This document shows positions 8,427 through 17,525 of a DNA stretch of 64,000 nucleotides, in pieces. A program made the position numbers and the translations under genes. The number at the start of each line of letters is the position of its first letter. The first letter of the stretch is position 1. This DNA comes from CAVZTX01 sp963778375 (GTDB lineage Bacteria > Chloroflexota > Ktedonobacteria > Ktedonobacterales > Ktedonobacteraceae). The notes beneath the pieces are model-generated. The model saw only the letters and a program-made list of their open reading frames with translations, was not told the DNA's origin and ran no database searches. Where the stretch lies: positions 1 to 64,000 of the forward strand of contig CAVZTX010000013.1 in the NCBI GenBank assembly GCA_963778375.1, written 5' to 3'.

Positions 8427-8933
8427 TTTTGTTTGTAGTAGCGTATTTCTCAGGTGTTTCTCCGGTTTCTCTGCTATAGCGATGCCATGGGCAAAGTTGT
8501 ATCAAGCCCCATGAACGACCGAAGCATTACCACCGTAGGAACTGCTATCGTCAAACATCTCCATTGTAGGCGAAGGGAGACAGCAATCTCCTCGACTCTT
8601 CAAAGTGAAGTGCTCTTCTCAGCAGGAAAAAGTCAACAAATACCCACTATAAGCCGTGAAAGTGGACTTCTCAGTGAGAGGGGAGAGCCTATAGCAGTGT
8701 TTTCACGCGGTTATAGGCCGAGATCGGAAGAAAATGCTGGCCGTCGGGTCTGATGGTCATGTCGCACAATCAGTTCATTTACGGCGTGGAAAAGCAGAGC
8801 TATAGGGTACTCATTACTTGCGAGATACATCCTGCGAGAAGGATTAAGGATTTATTGAATTGATATGTAACCTTTGTTGTGAGTAATTTGTGATCGGTTC
8901 TGCTAATTTTCTTTGGACCTCTGCTTATTCACC
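8427..8933. other. Intergenic between convergent TIR genes
   Basis: About 500 bases between the ends of two TIR genes transcribed toward each other. A 7-bp inverted repeat GCCTATA/TATAGGC spans about 8688-8719. A 99-codon + strand ORF at 8454 has no ribosome site or recognisable product. I see no gene. Confidence 0.4.
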
Positions 8934-11900
8934 TCATATGTCTGTCTTAGGTAGTAACAAGGTAAAGGTAGTACCTTGCCCTGGACTGCTCTGAACTCTT
9001 ATGTCTCCATGATTTTTTAGAGCATTGCGCCGGGCGCTCCACAGGCCAAAGCCAGAACTGCCTTTAGTCGAGAAAAACAGGTCAAAGATTTTAGATTGAT
9101 TATGTGGAGGGATGCCAGTACCTGTATCAGATACATCCAATGCCACATAACGTCCACTATTGCGTGCTCGCAAGGTAATAATGCCTCCCATAGGCATTGC
9201 CTGAATAGCATTCTCAATAAGATTGCGTAGGATATCGACCACTGAACTACGAAATACCAGGACATTAGCTACATCCACTTCAATTTCTAACATTAATGAA
9301 ATAAAGGATGGTAAGAATGTAGTGCTTCTAACTTCATCAAGCAATGCTTCGGGAGAAGTGATAACGCGTTCACTATCTACCTCTTCTTTTGTTCTTAATT
9401 TGGACAGCTCCTGCTTTAAATTACTACTAAAGTCTAAAACAGCTCGTGTAGCTTGAAGAATGTTTTCCAGTCTTCCGAAGACAGGCTTGTCAGTTACTCC
9501 TTTTTTCTCTAGTTCCCATCGAATGTCGTCTATATAAAGCTCAACCAAACCTAAATCATTGCCTATTCTATGGGTTACTTCAAATGCTGACTGTCCCATT
9601 GAATTCATTTCCTCGGAAGATTGTAATTGTTGAAGGAGTTCTTGACTTGTTTGGAATATTTCTAACCGATAGAGTATGCTTGCCAGTGTTTTAGCCAATC
9701 CTTCGTAGAAAATTATATCTGTGCCTCGAAAGTGACCGGCTTCTTCGTGGCTAAGCCCTAAATTTCCATAGTATCGATCTTTAAACAGAATAGGTGTAAC
9801 GAGTAATGATCGGATTGAAAGATTGTTCTGTTCTGAAGAAACTGCTTCTGATGATGAATTGTCGATATCAAACACTACTATAGTTCGCTGCTCGCGTGCT
9901 ACTTGGCCATTGAGACCTTCATCTAGTTTCATTCGAGCACGAAGAGGAGCGTGCTGCTGTGTAGCATGCGATAAGACTAATTCCTGAGTCGTCTCATCAA
10001 ATTGTCGGATAGTCACGTGACCTTTGCTAAATCCTTCGGCAATTCGTAGAACGATCTCAAAGGCCTCCTCGCGTCGCGCTAATTCGGTAATGTCGCTTAG
10101 TTCCTGCTCTGCTTGGTACAACAGAGCGAATCGTTGTGCTTCTTCGTATAAGGTCTTCCAGCGTTGTTCCTCTGTCTCGCGGTTCTGTTGGCTAATATCA
10201 ATAAACATCTTTTCCTGTTGGTTGATATCCTTAGGGCGTTGTAACATCCACTTTGCTGCCTCTACCAATAAGGCACCATGTAATAATGCTCCGTTGTCTC
10301 TGTTGTTTTTTTTCCATTGGCGCATTGTAGCTCGTAAGCGTTCTTGCCAAGTGCGAAACTCGCGGTTATTCTCCATCCATTCTCGCAGACGTTGCCACCC
10401 TCTGATAAGAGCTTCGTGTACCACCTCAACTGTATCTTCCCCTGAAATTTGATCTCTACCACTTACTACCAAACGGGCATTAGCACTTGACAAACGCATA
10501 ACTAGTTCCCAGTTTTCCTCTCCTATTTCACTACGAGTAGCAAGACGCCGGGTATCCTCCGTTCCTTCCCCAAAGCTCACTAACTGCATAAAAACTTGTT
10601 GGGCCTGCATTTGCTCAGGCTCGCTCAATCCAGCAAATACCTTCTCGGCATGATCTGTGAGGGCCTTCTCCACTCCTCCGATCTCTAGATATCCAGAATG
10701 AGTTAGTCTGCCATCTCTCTGCTTGTTCCATAATAGGGTCAGGGCGAACTCTAATAAGGGAAGCCGATTACTCGCTTGTTTCACCTCGCGCAGGATACGC
10801 TCTGTCAGGCCATCCTCGATCTGCACATTGAGCTGTTCAGCAGGTTTTCTAATAGTATCCTGAAGTTCTTGAGAGTTCATTGGACCGAGCATGAAATCCG
10901 CATTTTGTAAGGCATCAGCAAGTGGACGATAGGTGAGAGCTTGTCCTAAAAAATCAGCACGTAAAGTGAGTACCAAGTTGAATTTCATAAAATCGTACTT
11001 AAATGCCGACTGGACTATGGAGATAAGTTTATCAAGGAAATGCTCACGAACTTCTGGTTCAGTACAGAGAGTATAAAGTTCTTCAAACTGGTCAATAACC
11101 AAGAGCAAGCGTCTTCCGATTTGTTTTTGTGTGATTAGTTCTATAATGTCTTGTAGTGCAAGCTTGCCCTGCTGAAGTTGTTGTGCAAGTTCGTTACTTT
11201 CAAGCAGCCTTTTGTGCTCACTCATTTGAGGTTCCAGTAGAGGCATCAACGCCACTGCTAGGGAGTGGAAAGGACGATTGCCTGGGCGTAAAGAAGTGAT
11301 GAGCCAACTGCGTTCTTTGCGTAGACGAGGGATCAGACCTGCGAAGACTACAGACGATTTGCCACTACCTGAAGAACCTATAATCGCCACCAGAGGTTTC
11401 CGCTGCACAGCATCTACCAGTTGTTGCGTGAAAGTCTCGCGACCAAAAAAATACGGCTCATCCTCCTCTTGAAATGCAAAAAGGCCTTGATAGGGGCATT
11501 GACCGAGATGCTTAATTTGTCCTTTTTTATTTGTAGCGTGCCCAGACAGGGATTTTCCACTTGAATGTCTAGTGGAAGGTAAGAACAATACTTTCAATTC
11601 CTTAGCTGATTTACGGATACCTCTTGCAACGTCTAAAAATGCTTCATCTCTATTTGACCAGCTCGTGATCGGTTGTCCATCTTTGGGAAGTGCTTGGAGC
11701 TTTCCAAAGGGAGCATCATGCCAATCAACCGGGCGAAGAATAATCGGTATCACAAGAGCTTCCCCAGCTTTGTGTCTCTCCATCGCCCGCTTCACCTCAA
11801 CCCCGTAGCAATAATTCGATGCTATAAAATCTGGACTGATCAGTAGCAGAATAATGTGTGCTGAATTCAAATGTGCATCGATCTCATGTGCCCATTCAGA

Positions 11901-12035
11901 CCCTGCGCCAATATCGCGGTCCTTCCAACCAGAGATTATGCCTTGGCGCTTAAGATAACTCAGATGCTTCTCTAGCTCTTTTCGCAAGGCCTCATCCTCA
12001 TGAGAGTAGGAGAAGAAGATTTCTATTGTGGACAC
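8934..12035 (-). CDS. TIR-STAND NTPase-GAF-histidine kinase fusion, 1033 aa
   Basis: Domains in order: TIR, residues 1-142 (IEIFFSYSHEDE, SPDFIASNYCYGVE with Glu80); a linker; nSTAND1-type P-loop NTPase from about 180 to 600 (PYQGLFAFQEEDEPYFFGRE, Walker A GSSGSGKSS at 220-228, Walker B LLLVIDQFEEL at 310-320, and VVHEALIRGW near 538-547); a GAF sensor at about 640-790; a dimerisation/phosphoacceptor helix with candidate His822 (THRIGNDLG); and a HATPase_c domain with N box (LRNLIENAIQAM), G1 (DVSDTGTGIPP, 967-977) and G2 (SGFGLWSAR). It is cytosolic with no membrane segments. The start is GTG at 12035. TIR-STAND proteins are typical ligand-triggered NAD-depleting or signalling proteins; a C-terminal GAF-kinase half is unusual and suggests coupling to phosphorelay. 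No partner response regulator lies adjacent. Confidence 0.9.
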   Translation of the reverse strand: MSTIEIFFSYSHEDEALRKELEKHLSYLKRQGIISGWKDRDIGAGSEWAHEIDAHLNSAHIILLLISPDFIASNYCYGVEVKRAMERHKAGEALVIPIILRPVDWHDAPFGKLQALPKDGQPITSWSNRDEAFLDVARGIRKSAKELKVLFLPSTRHSSGKSLSGHATNKKGQIKHLGQCPYQGLFAFQEEDEPYFFGRETFTQQLVDAVQRKPLVAIIGSSGSGKSSVVFAGLIPRLRKERSWLITSLRPGNRPFHSLAVALMPLLEPQMSEHKRLLESNELAQQLQQGKLALQDIIELITQKQIGRRLLLVIDQFEELYTLCTEPEVREHFLDKLISIVQSAFKYDFMKFNLVLTLRADFLGQALTYRPLADALQNADFMLGPMNSQELQDTIRKPAEQLNVQIEDGLTERILREVKQASNRLPLLEFALTLLWNKQRDGRLTHSGYLEIGGVEKALTDHAEKVFAGLSEPEQMQAQQVFMQLVSFGEGTEDTRRLATRSEIGEENWELVMRLSSANARLVVSGRDQISGEDTVEVVHEALIRGWQRLREWMENNREFRTWQERLRATMRQWKKNNRDNGALLHGALLVEAAKWMLQRPKDINQQEKMFIDISQQNRETEEQRWKTLYEEAQRFALLYQAEQELSDITELARREEAFEIVLRIAEGFSKGHVTIRQFDETTQELVLSHATQQHAPLRARMKLDEGLNGQVAREQRTIVVFDIDNSSSEAVSSEQNNLSIRSLLVTPILFKDRYYGNLGLSHEEAGHFRGTDIIFYEGLAKTLASILYRLEIFQTSQELLQQLQSSEEMNSMGQSAFEVTHRIGNDLGLVELYIDDIRWELEKKGVTDKPVFGRLENILQATRAVLDFSSNLKQELSKLRTKEEVDSERVITSPEALLDEVRSTTFLPSFISLMLEIEVDVANVLVFRSSVVDILRNLIENAIQAMPMGGIITLRARNSGRYVALDVSDTGTGIPPHNQSKIFDLFFSTKGSSGFGLWSARRNALKNHGDIRVQSSPGQGTTFTLLLPKTDI

Positions 12036-12204
12036 TACTGCACCTATTCTAGCCTAATTTGCTCGTCAATCTGTTTACAATTTGTGGCAGTGATTATTAT
12101 ACTCTAGTGCAGCTTTGGTGACAATAAAAGTCAGCAACGTTTTGTGAAGCTCGTCTACGAGCTTCGGACTTCGCACAAGGTTTTGTTTGCGTCGTACGTG
12201 TGAG

Positions 12205-13527
12205 TTAAGGACGATCTAATCGCTTTCCCTTCTCTAAAGCCAATTCCCTTACTTTCTTCTCGGCTGCATCTATGATATTTCCATTTAGATATACAAGCAG
12301 GCTAGGGAGGTCTTTATAGAGATAGATGGGGAGAACCCAGTGATATTTCCTAAAATCGACGAACATGGCGTATTCTCTTTTCGTATCGAGCAGCAATGGC
12401 TGAATTGGAACCTCAAGGTCTGGAACGATAGCCTGTAGCTCTTGGGGTATGCTACTGGGATCAGTGAGATCAGCAATGATAAATCTAGCCAGGTGCGCAA
12501 GAGTTCTTATGGTTTCAGTGAAATCACGGCTAATGGGCTTCTCAAAATCGAATAAAATGGGCGAGTAGTTGTGCTTAATAAGTTCAACTCGTATGGCATC
12601 CAAAACCTTTTTACGCTCATTGGTGAAACGGCCCAAGATCAATACCACTTTGGAGGTAATCGTGTCAATCACGTCACGAATTTTTTTATTATTCAGTAGC
12701 AGGTAGATGAACTGGGCCACTTCAAGATTATCTACTGTGATAGTTGGCTCTCTATCTTTTGTAATAATAAGGCCAGATTGTATAGCTTTCTCCAATTCGA
12801 TATTCCATGCAGATGTAGCGTAAACATTGCATCCTATGAGAACTGAACTTCTGAGGTTGGCTTCACTTAGGTTAGCTCCACTTAAATCTGCACCGGTAAG
12901 ATTTGCCGCTTCGAGGTCTGCACCGGTAAGATTTGCCTCTTTGAGGATAGCATTTTGGAGATTTGCTCCTCTGAGGTTTGCATTTTTGAAGTTAGCTCCC
13001 TGAAGGAGTGCTTTGCTGAGATCGGCATTCCTAAGGTGTGCATGCCTAAAGTTCGCTTCTTTAAGTAAGGTTGTGCTGAGGTTAGCATTAGCTAGATTAG
13101 CCTCGCTAAGGTTAGTAAAGCTGAGGTCGGCCAAAAAGAAATTCGCTTCACTAAGGTTAGCCCCACGGAGGTCTGCTTTACTAAGATCGGCATCCTTGAG
13201 GTCTGCTTTGCTGAAATCGGCTAAGTGGAGGTCGCTGTCATACAGGATAGCCTCGCTGAGGTTAGCTTCATTAAGGTGGGCTTCTCTGATGACAGCTTTC
13301 CTGAGATTGGCCTTGCTAAGATCGGCTCCTTTAAGGTAGGCAAAGTCGAGGAGAGTATCTTTGAGATCAGCACTACGAAGATCAGCACCATTGAGGTTGG
13401 CTCCAATAAGGTTAGTTTCCTTGAGGTTGGCAAAGTGAAGTTCTGGTATTATACTATTCGCTTCCCTCCATTTGTTCCAAACATCTACCCCTTGTTTGAG
13501 GATATCAAGATGTTCCTGGTTCGCCAC
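12205..13527 (-). CDS. Pentapeptide-repeat protein with Rossmann-like C-terminal domain (paralogue)
   Basis: Paralogue of 989-2449. Residues about 25-255 are A(D/N)LXX pentapeptide repeats with almost no break. Residues about 275-425 form the same alpha/beta domain (VVLILGRFTNE, YSPILFDFEKP, RFIIADLTDPSSIPQELQAI, HWVLPIYLY). The ORF extends to a TTG at 13545, but GTG at 13527 is preferred: GGAG lies 9 bases before it and the N-terminus VANQEHLDILKQG matches the paralogue. The gene reads in the same direction as the TIR-STAND-kinase, about 170 bases upstream of its start, so they could be one transcription unit. Role unknown; context suggests defence or signalling. Confidence 0.85.
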   Translation of the reverse strand: MANQEHLDILKQGVDVWNKWREANSIIPELHFANLKETNLIGANLNGADLRSADLKDTLLDFAYLKGADLSKANLRKAVIREAHLNEANLSEAILYDSDLHLADFSKADLKDADLSKADLRGANLSEANFFLADLSFTNLSEANLANANLSTTLLKEANFRHAHLRNADLSKALLQGANFKNANLRGANLQNAILKEANLTGADLEAANLTGADLSGANLSEANLRSSVLIGCNVYATSAWNIELEKAIQSGLIITKDREPTITVDNLEVAQFIYLLLNNKKIRDVIDTITSKVVLILGRFTNERKKVLDAIRVELIKHNYSPILFDFEKPISRDFTETIRTLAHLARFIIADLTDPSSIPQELQAIVPDLEVPIQPLLLDTKREYAMFVDFRKYHWVLPIYLYKDLPSLLVYLNGNIIDAAEKKVRELALEKGKRLDRP

Positions 13528-13813
13528 TGCTTTACTCTCCGTCAAGAACTATCAAATATCAGCTTTGGATTATTATATTTCATATGAGAGTAAACGTGGG
13601 AAGCGACGGGACGCACAATATTTGTTGGTCGGCAATGACATGAAATTAGGATGCCATCGCGAATGTTGTGTACCCGAATAGTCCATTCAACATTTTAATA
13701 GGTAGAGAATATCGCGTCTATACATATAGGTCTAATTCTTCACCAGAAAGGTAAGCAGATTTTAAGATGAAGAAGCAATAGGTCTCCTCTAAAGGAAGTG
13801 AGGTGTTTATTCT

Positions 13814-14371
13814 ATGAGCACACAAGAGCAATTAGAGTCATCAAGCGAGAAAGAAAGTAGCGAAGAAAATGTTACTTTAATTGTGACTGAATATAATGCT
13901 TTGAGAGCCGAGAGTCTTAAACGTATCGAAATAAGACATCAACTTACCTCTCTTGCTCTTATTGCACCTGGCACGATCCTTGCTGTTGCATTTCAGGCTA
14001 AGAATGCTTTTCTTCTGCTATCATATCCTATTCTAGCTTGCTTTTTATGGGGTGTTTGGGTCGCTAATGCACGTAGAATTCATGAAATATCTAATTATCT
14101 GAGAAAACTTGAGGTAAAAGTAGGGAAAAACAATATTGGCTGGGAGCATTTCCATTCCCGATCAGAGATGTCGTTCCGCTTCTTTGGCTATATAGGATCA
14201 GCAGCAATTTTCATTTTCACAGAATTACTAACATTAATAGCAGGGATTACTATTGCAAGATTTGATCTCATCGAGAAGATGCTGCTTATTTTCTCTATCT
14301 TAAGTATTGCGATTACGATGATAACGTTGGTGATACTTGAAACAAAGAGATATCCCATATTCAAACCTTAA
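13814..14371 (+). CDS. Four-helix membrane protein, 185 aa
   Basis: An acidic N-terminal tail (residues 1-20) and an amphipathic helix (EYNALRAESLKRIEIRHQL) precede two membrane segments (SLALIAPGTILAVAFQ and LLLSYPILACFLWGVWV), a cytosolic linker, and two more (IGSAAIFIFTELLTLIAGI and MLLIFSILSIAITMITLVI). The layout of helix-2TM-linker-2TM resembles the C-terminal half of the Nudix fusion at 44765 and the SLATT-like membrane effectors found with nucleotide-signalling defence systems, but I cannot assign it to a named family. GGAAGTGAGG precedes the ATG. It lies between a pentapeptide-repeat gene and an AIPR gene. Confidence 0.65.
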   Translation: MSTQEQLESSSEKESSEENVTLIVTEYNALRAESLKRIEIRHQLTSLALIAPGTILAVAFQAKNAFLLLSYPILACFLWGVWVANARRIHEISNYLRKLEVKVGKNNIGWEHFHSRSEMSFRFFGYIGSAAIFIFTELLTLIAGITIARFDLIEKMLLIFSILSIAITMITLVILETKRYPIFKP

Positions 14372-14656
14372 GTTTATTTATAAGGCAAGGTTCAAATCAA
14401 TATGACAGTTTGAACAGTCTGGGCGATCTCATTAAATATCGAAGTGGCTCAGAAGGCCATATCAGAATTCATTTTCATCTGCTTGAATTGTTCAAAGTGT
14501 CACAATAGTTCACGCTCATGTTGAACCACGCCTAAGCAAGTCATCTAAGTAACCAACCAGAACAGGTGGGAGGAGAAGTTTTGTGCCCACTTTGCTGGGT
14601 GCTGGTTTGAGGCACTTTTCAGTTGTCAGAGACAAGAACAGCCTTACCCCTCAGTA

Positions 14657-16456
14657 TTATCGATTTTGTTGCTGAAACTGTTGTTCTTCCATGAGAAGGC
14701 GTTCGTCGAAATCGGCTTCCCTACAAAGTTTTCCAAACATACCAGAAAAATTAGCCCTTTTGCTCAGCTTACTCATATCTCTTCTTATTAATAAATCCTC
14801 TGCCTCCGTAGATGTGACTGTATCCATCCAGACCTTAACTGCAAGAGAGTAATACCTCAAAAATCTCTTTCTGCGGACTTCAAGAACGCGAAGAGCCTCA
14901 GAGAAAATATTTTGCATCCGCTCAAACTCTGCCTTTCCTTCTAAACGTTCTGCTAAATTTATGTTTATCACACCGCATAATGCAAGAATGCTAATGAAGC
15001 AACGATACGTGAGGCTACTTTCACTATAGAGACGTTCAAACAAATCTGCATACGAAGGGTGTTTAAAAGTCCTTCGCGCTTCTTCTATAGCTTCTTGGGA
15101 AGCGCCTTGAAGTGCAAATAAAGTTTCAAACGTTCTAGTTCCGTAAGGATCACTTAGATAAAAATTTTCGATCAGGCTCGGTATAAGTTCAGTATAATTA
15201 GCAGCAAATAAGTTGTTAGGGGTTTTGCTGAAAAAACCTATGTAAAGGAGACGAGTCTCCTCATAAGCTACTTTCTGGTCATAAATTTCATCTATAATTT
15301 GAAACAGAGATTTTTCTCTGCTATCAACCTGTACACCCAGTGTAGCCGCTGCTCGTTTTACAAGTTGTGGTCTAACGTTTCGAGCAAGATCAAGGTCGAT
15401 TTGATCCACATAATTTTGATGGTTTGCTGCTTTCGTGATGTCCCATGAAACAGAAGCATCAGAAGTTTGTACTACCTTGAGAGTAACATAACAAGTCTCA
15501 TCTGCATAATCGACCAAGCACATTGTTGTTTGGCATCCGTTAACAAGGTTCCCTCTGCTTAATGTTAATTGTCGTAGATCATCACTTACCTTAACATCGT
15601 TCGCCTTAAACACTATACCATTATTCCGCTCAAGCATTTTGTCCGGTGCAGTGGTTATTGTCTTAACAATCTCATCATTTGGAGTAGTTCTTCCCAGTCT
15701 TTCTCGCCCTTGTGATATACCTTGGAAATCTCGTACATTTTCAAAAAACAGAGCATCATGGACTATCCCATATAATCTTTGTATCTCTTTACTGGATATA
15801 ATCCCGATGAATACATTGTCTTTGTTTACAACTGGTGTTTCTAGATTAAGAACGAGAGAAGTTGGCGACTCATTGACCTTAAGATAGGCGGCTCTTAAAA
15901 TTTCCAGTATCTGGTGACCATCAACGAAACTTATACGATGTTCTGCTATACACATTCGATAAAAATCTTTAGAAGCAAAATCACGGCTCTCATATTTTTT
16001 AAGTATCCCCTCAAGAGGAGAAAGGGTTACTAATAAAAAATGAGGAAGGACAGTATCAAAGGTGAATAAGAGTTGGTTATTTAAGACAGGCGTCTGCTGA
16101 GCTATCGTATAGGCTTGAAAATTACTAATTACTGAGTCTATTTTTTCCGCTCGATCAAGCCATAATTTGGATTGAATATAGAGAGCTTTGTGACTGCCAT
16201 CTTTACCTATAGCAGTCATATCTACTCCTTCATCACCTGACTTCTTTTCATTCATGACAGGAAGAGCAAAATCCGCACCTGCTTCAGTTTGTGGTACAAG
16301 TTTCCGCACTGAAGCTGCAAATCTGCTTCCTTTTTCAGTGGTAGACAGACCTTCAAGATTGGCTCGAAAATGTTGCGCCAGAGCCTCATAAGATTTCAAA
16401 TGCTCAGGTAGGTTATTTTCGCTTACTAAATTCAGCCAGCTATTATGATCTTTCAT
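14657..16456 (-). CDS. AIPR-family abortive infection protein
   Basis: This 599-aa protein carries the AIPR (abortive infection phage resistance) pattern at about 235-400: FFENVRDFQGISQG (237-250), ERNNGIVFKANDV (276-288) and NLVNGCQTT (303-311). Upstream, GDEGVDMTAIG followed by ALYIQSKLW (about 74-100) fits a PD-(D/E)XK-type nuclease core (Asp, then Q-x-K), as in several AIPR proteins. The length is typical. AAGGA precedes the ATG by 6 bases. Family members act in phage resistance as toxic effectors; the nuclease assignment is inference from spacing. The gene has its own intergenic regions on both sides. Confidence 0.85.
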   Translation of the reverse strand: MKDHNSWLNLVSENNLPEHLKSYEALAQHFRANLEGLSTTEKGSRFAASVRKLVPQTEAGADFALPVMNEKKSGDEGVDMTAIGKDGSHKALYIQSKLWLDRAEKIDSVISNFQAYTIAQQTPVLNNQLLFTFDTVLPHFLLVTLSPLEGILKKYESRDFASKDFYRMCIAEHRISFVDGHQILEILRAAYLKVNESPTSLVLNLETPVVNKDNVFIGIISSKEIQRLYGIVHDALFFENVRDFQGISQGRERLGRTTPNDEIVKTITTAPDKMLERNNGIVFKANDVKVSDDLRQLTLSRGNLVNGCQTTMCLVDYADETCYVTLKVVQTSDASVSWDITKAANHQNYVDQIDLDLARNVRPQLVKRAAATLGVQVDSREKSLFQIIDEIYDQKVAYEETRLLYIGFFSKTPNNLFAANYTELIPSLIENFYLSDPYGTRTFETLFALQGASQEAIEEARRTFKHPSYADLFERLYSESSLTYRCFISILALCGVININLAERLEGKAEFERMQNIFSEALRVLEVRRKRFLRYYSLAVKVWMDTVTSTEAEDLLIRRDMSKLSKRANFSGMFGKLCREADFDERLLMEEQQFQQQNR

Positions 16457-17036
16457 GGTGAGTCCTTTTTAATTACATGAATGCTTGAATTTAAACGAAA
16501 CGCTACATCATTTGTATGATGGGGAACTTACAAGAGCTTTGTGAGGTATTCTAAGAAGTGCCTTTATCTCCCCTTCTACCAAATTCGCATGAGTTTCCTT
16601 TTGAATAAGACGATTGACTGAAAGTTGAGTAACATCGATAGTACGCTAAATCTAGCAACCTTACTATAAATTTCCCGTTGATTTTATCGCATTCGTACCC
16701 GCTCCTGCCTCAGATAACCAACTAGAAACTCCAAACTCAGTTTTTGATAATGCGATTTTCTAAGGTGGTCTAACGTTATGACGCAGAATTTATGGTTTAT
16801 GACTTGGAAGAGCAGGCGGGTCGTAGAATAGACATTCTGAGAATTTGACAAGCAAGCACTGTTTTGAGAAGATTGGTTCAGAATGACCATGTAAGCTCTA
16901 GCTGTACTGGCTACAAGTTCAGTTTTTTACTCTAGCAAAACTGAACAAAACACAGTATTGCTTAGTGGTCATGCATAACCTATCAATATTTTTTAATAAC
17001 CTTACTGAACTTCTTAACTCGGTTGCTAATTTCGTG
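16457..17036. other. Intergenic region upstream of the interrupted KGG gene
   Basis: About 580 bases. A perfect 10-bp stem, GTTCAGTTTT (16917-16926) with AAAACTGAAC (16937-16946) and a 10-base loop, lies at its right end; there is no adjacent T-run. Short ORFs on the minus strand near 16684-16890 do not look like a known protein. Confidence 0.45.
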
Positions 17037-17065
17037 TTCGCATTAACCGGACTTTTTGCTATAAT
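17037..17065 (+). promoter_or_regulatory. Promoter of the KGG gene
   Basis: TTCGCA (17037-17042), a 17-base spacer, then a perfect TATAAT (17060-17065). Only 10 bases separate the -10 box from the ATG at 17076 and there is no Shine-Dalgarno sequence, so the transcript is probably leaderless. Confidence 0.6.
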
Positions 17066-17194
17066 TTTCTCATCTATGGCAAAAGGAGCAGGGGAACACA
17101 AGAGAAGCAATCAAGGGTTTATGATGGTACCAGGAAACTGGACAGGTCGATAAGATAAAATAGCTGTATCGAGAAGAGCATCAGAAGGAGGAAA

Positions 17195-17488
17195 ATGATG
17201 TCAGTTCAACGGAAGCGATACAGTGCGGAGCTGAAGACCAGGGTCGCCTTGGAAGCCATCAAGGGGCAAAAAACGGCCAATGAAATTGCCTCAGAATACG
17301 GGGTTCATCCGACCCAGATCGCGCAATGGAAGAAACAGGCACTTGATGGGTTGCCCAATCTGTTCTCAAGCCAAGTGGACAAGCGAGAGAAAAGCGAAGA
17401 AGCGCTCATAGCCAGTCTCTACCAGCAAATCGGCCAATTAAAAGTGCAGGTAGACTGGCTGGAAAAAAAATCAAAATCACTGCATTGA
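17195..17488 (+). CDS. IS3-family transposase OrfA
   Basis: 97 aa with an N-terminal helix-turn-helix (KRYSAELKTRVALEAIKGQK, then IASEYGVHPTQIAQWKKQAL) and a C-terminal leucine-zipper-like helix (YQQIGQLKVQVDWLEKK), as expected for the DNA-binding part of IS3-family transposases. AAGGAGG precedes the ATG. It ends just after a run of eight A (17463-17470), the expected site for making the OrfAB fusion. Confidence 0.9.
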   Translation: MMSVQRKRYSAELKTRVALEAIKGQKTANEIASEYGVHPTQIAQWKKQALDGLPNLFSSQVDKREKSEEALIASLYQQIGQLKVQVDWLEKKSKSLH

Positions 17489-17525
17489 GGTCAAACGAGG
17501 CTTCATCGAGCCTGAGCATCCTCAG

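Noticed and set aside
8454..8753. 99-codon ORF between the TIR genes
   Set aside because: No ribosome site, no recognisable product, and it contains an inverted repeat; probably random.
16965..17153. 62-codon membrane-like ORF in front of the IS element
   Set aside because: Its N-terminal part overlaps the promoter of the KGG gene; the real start is ATG 17076, and its last codons are IS sequence.
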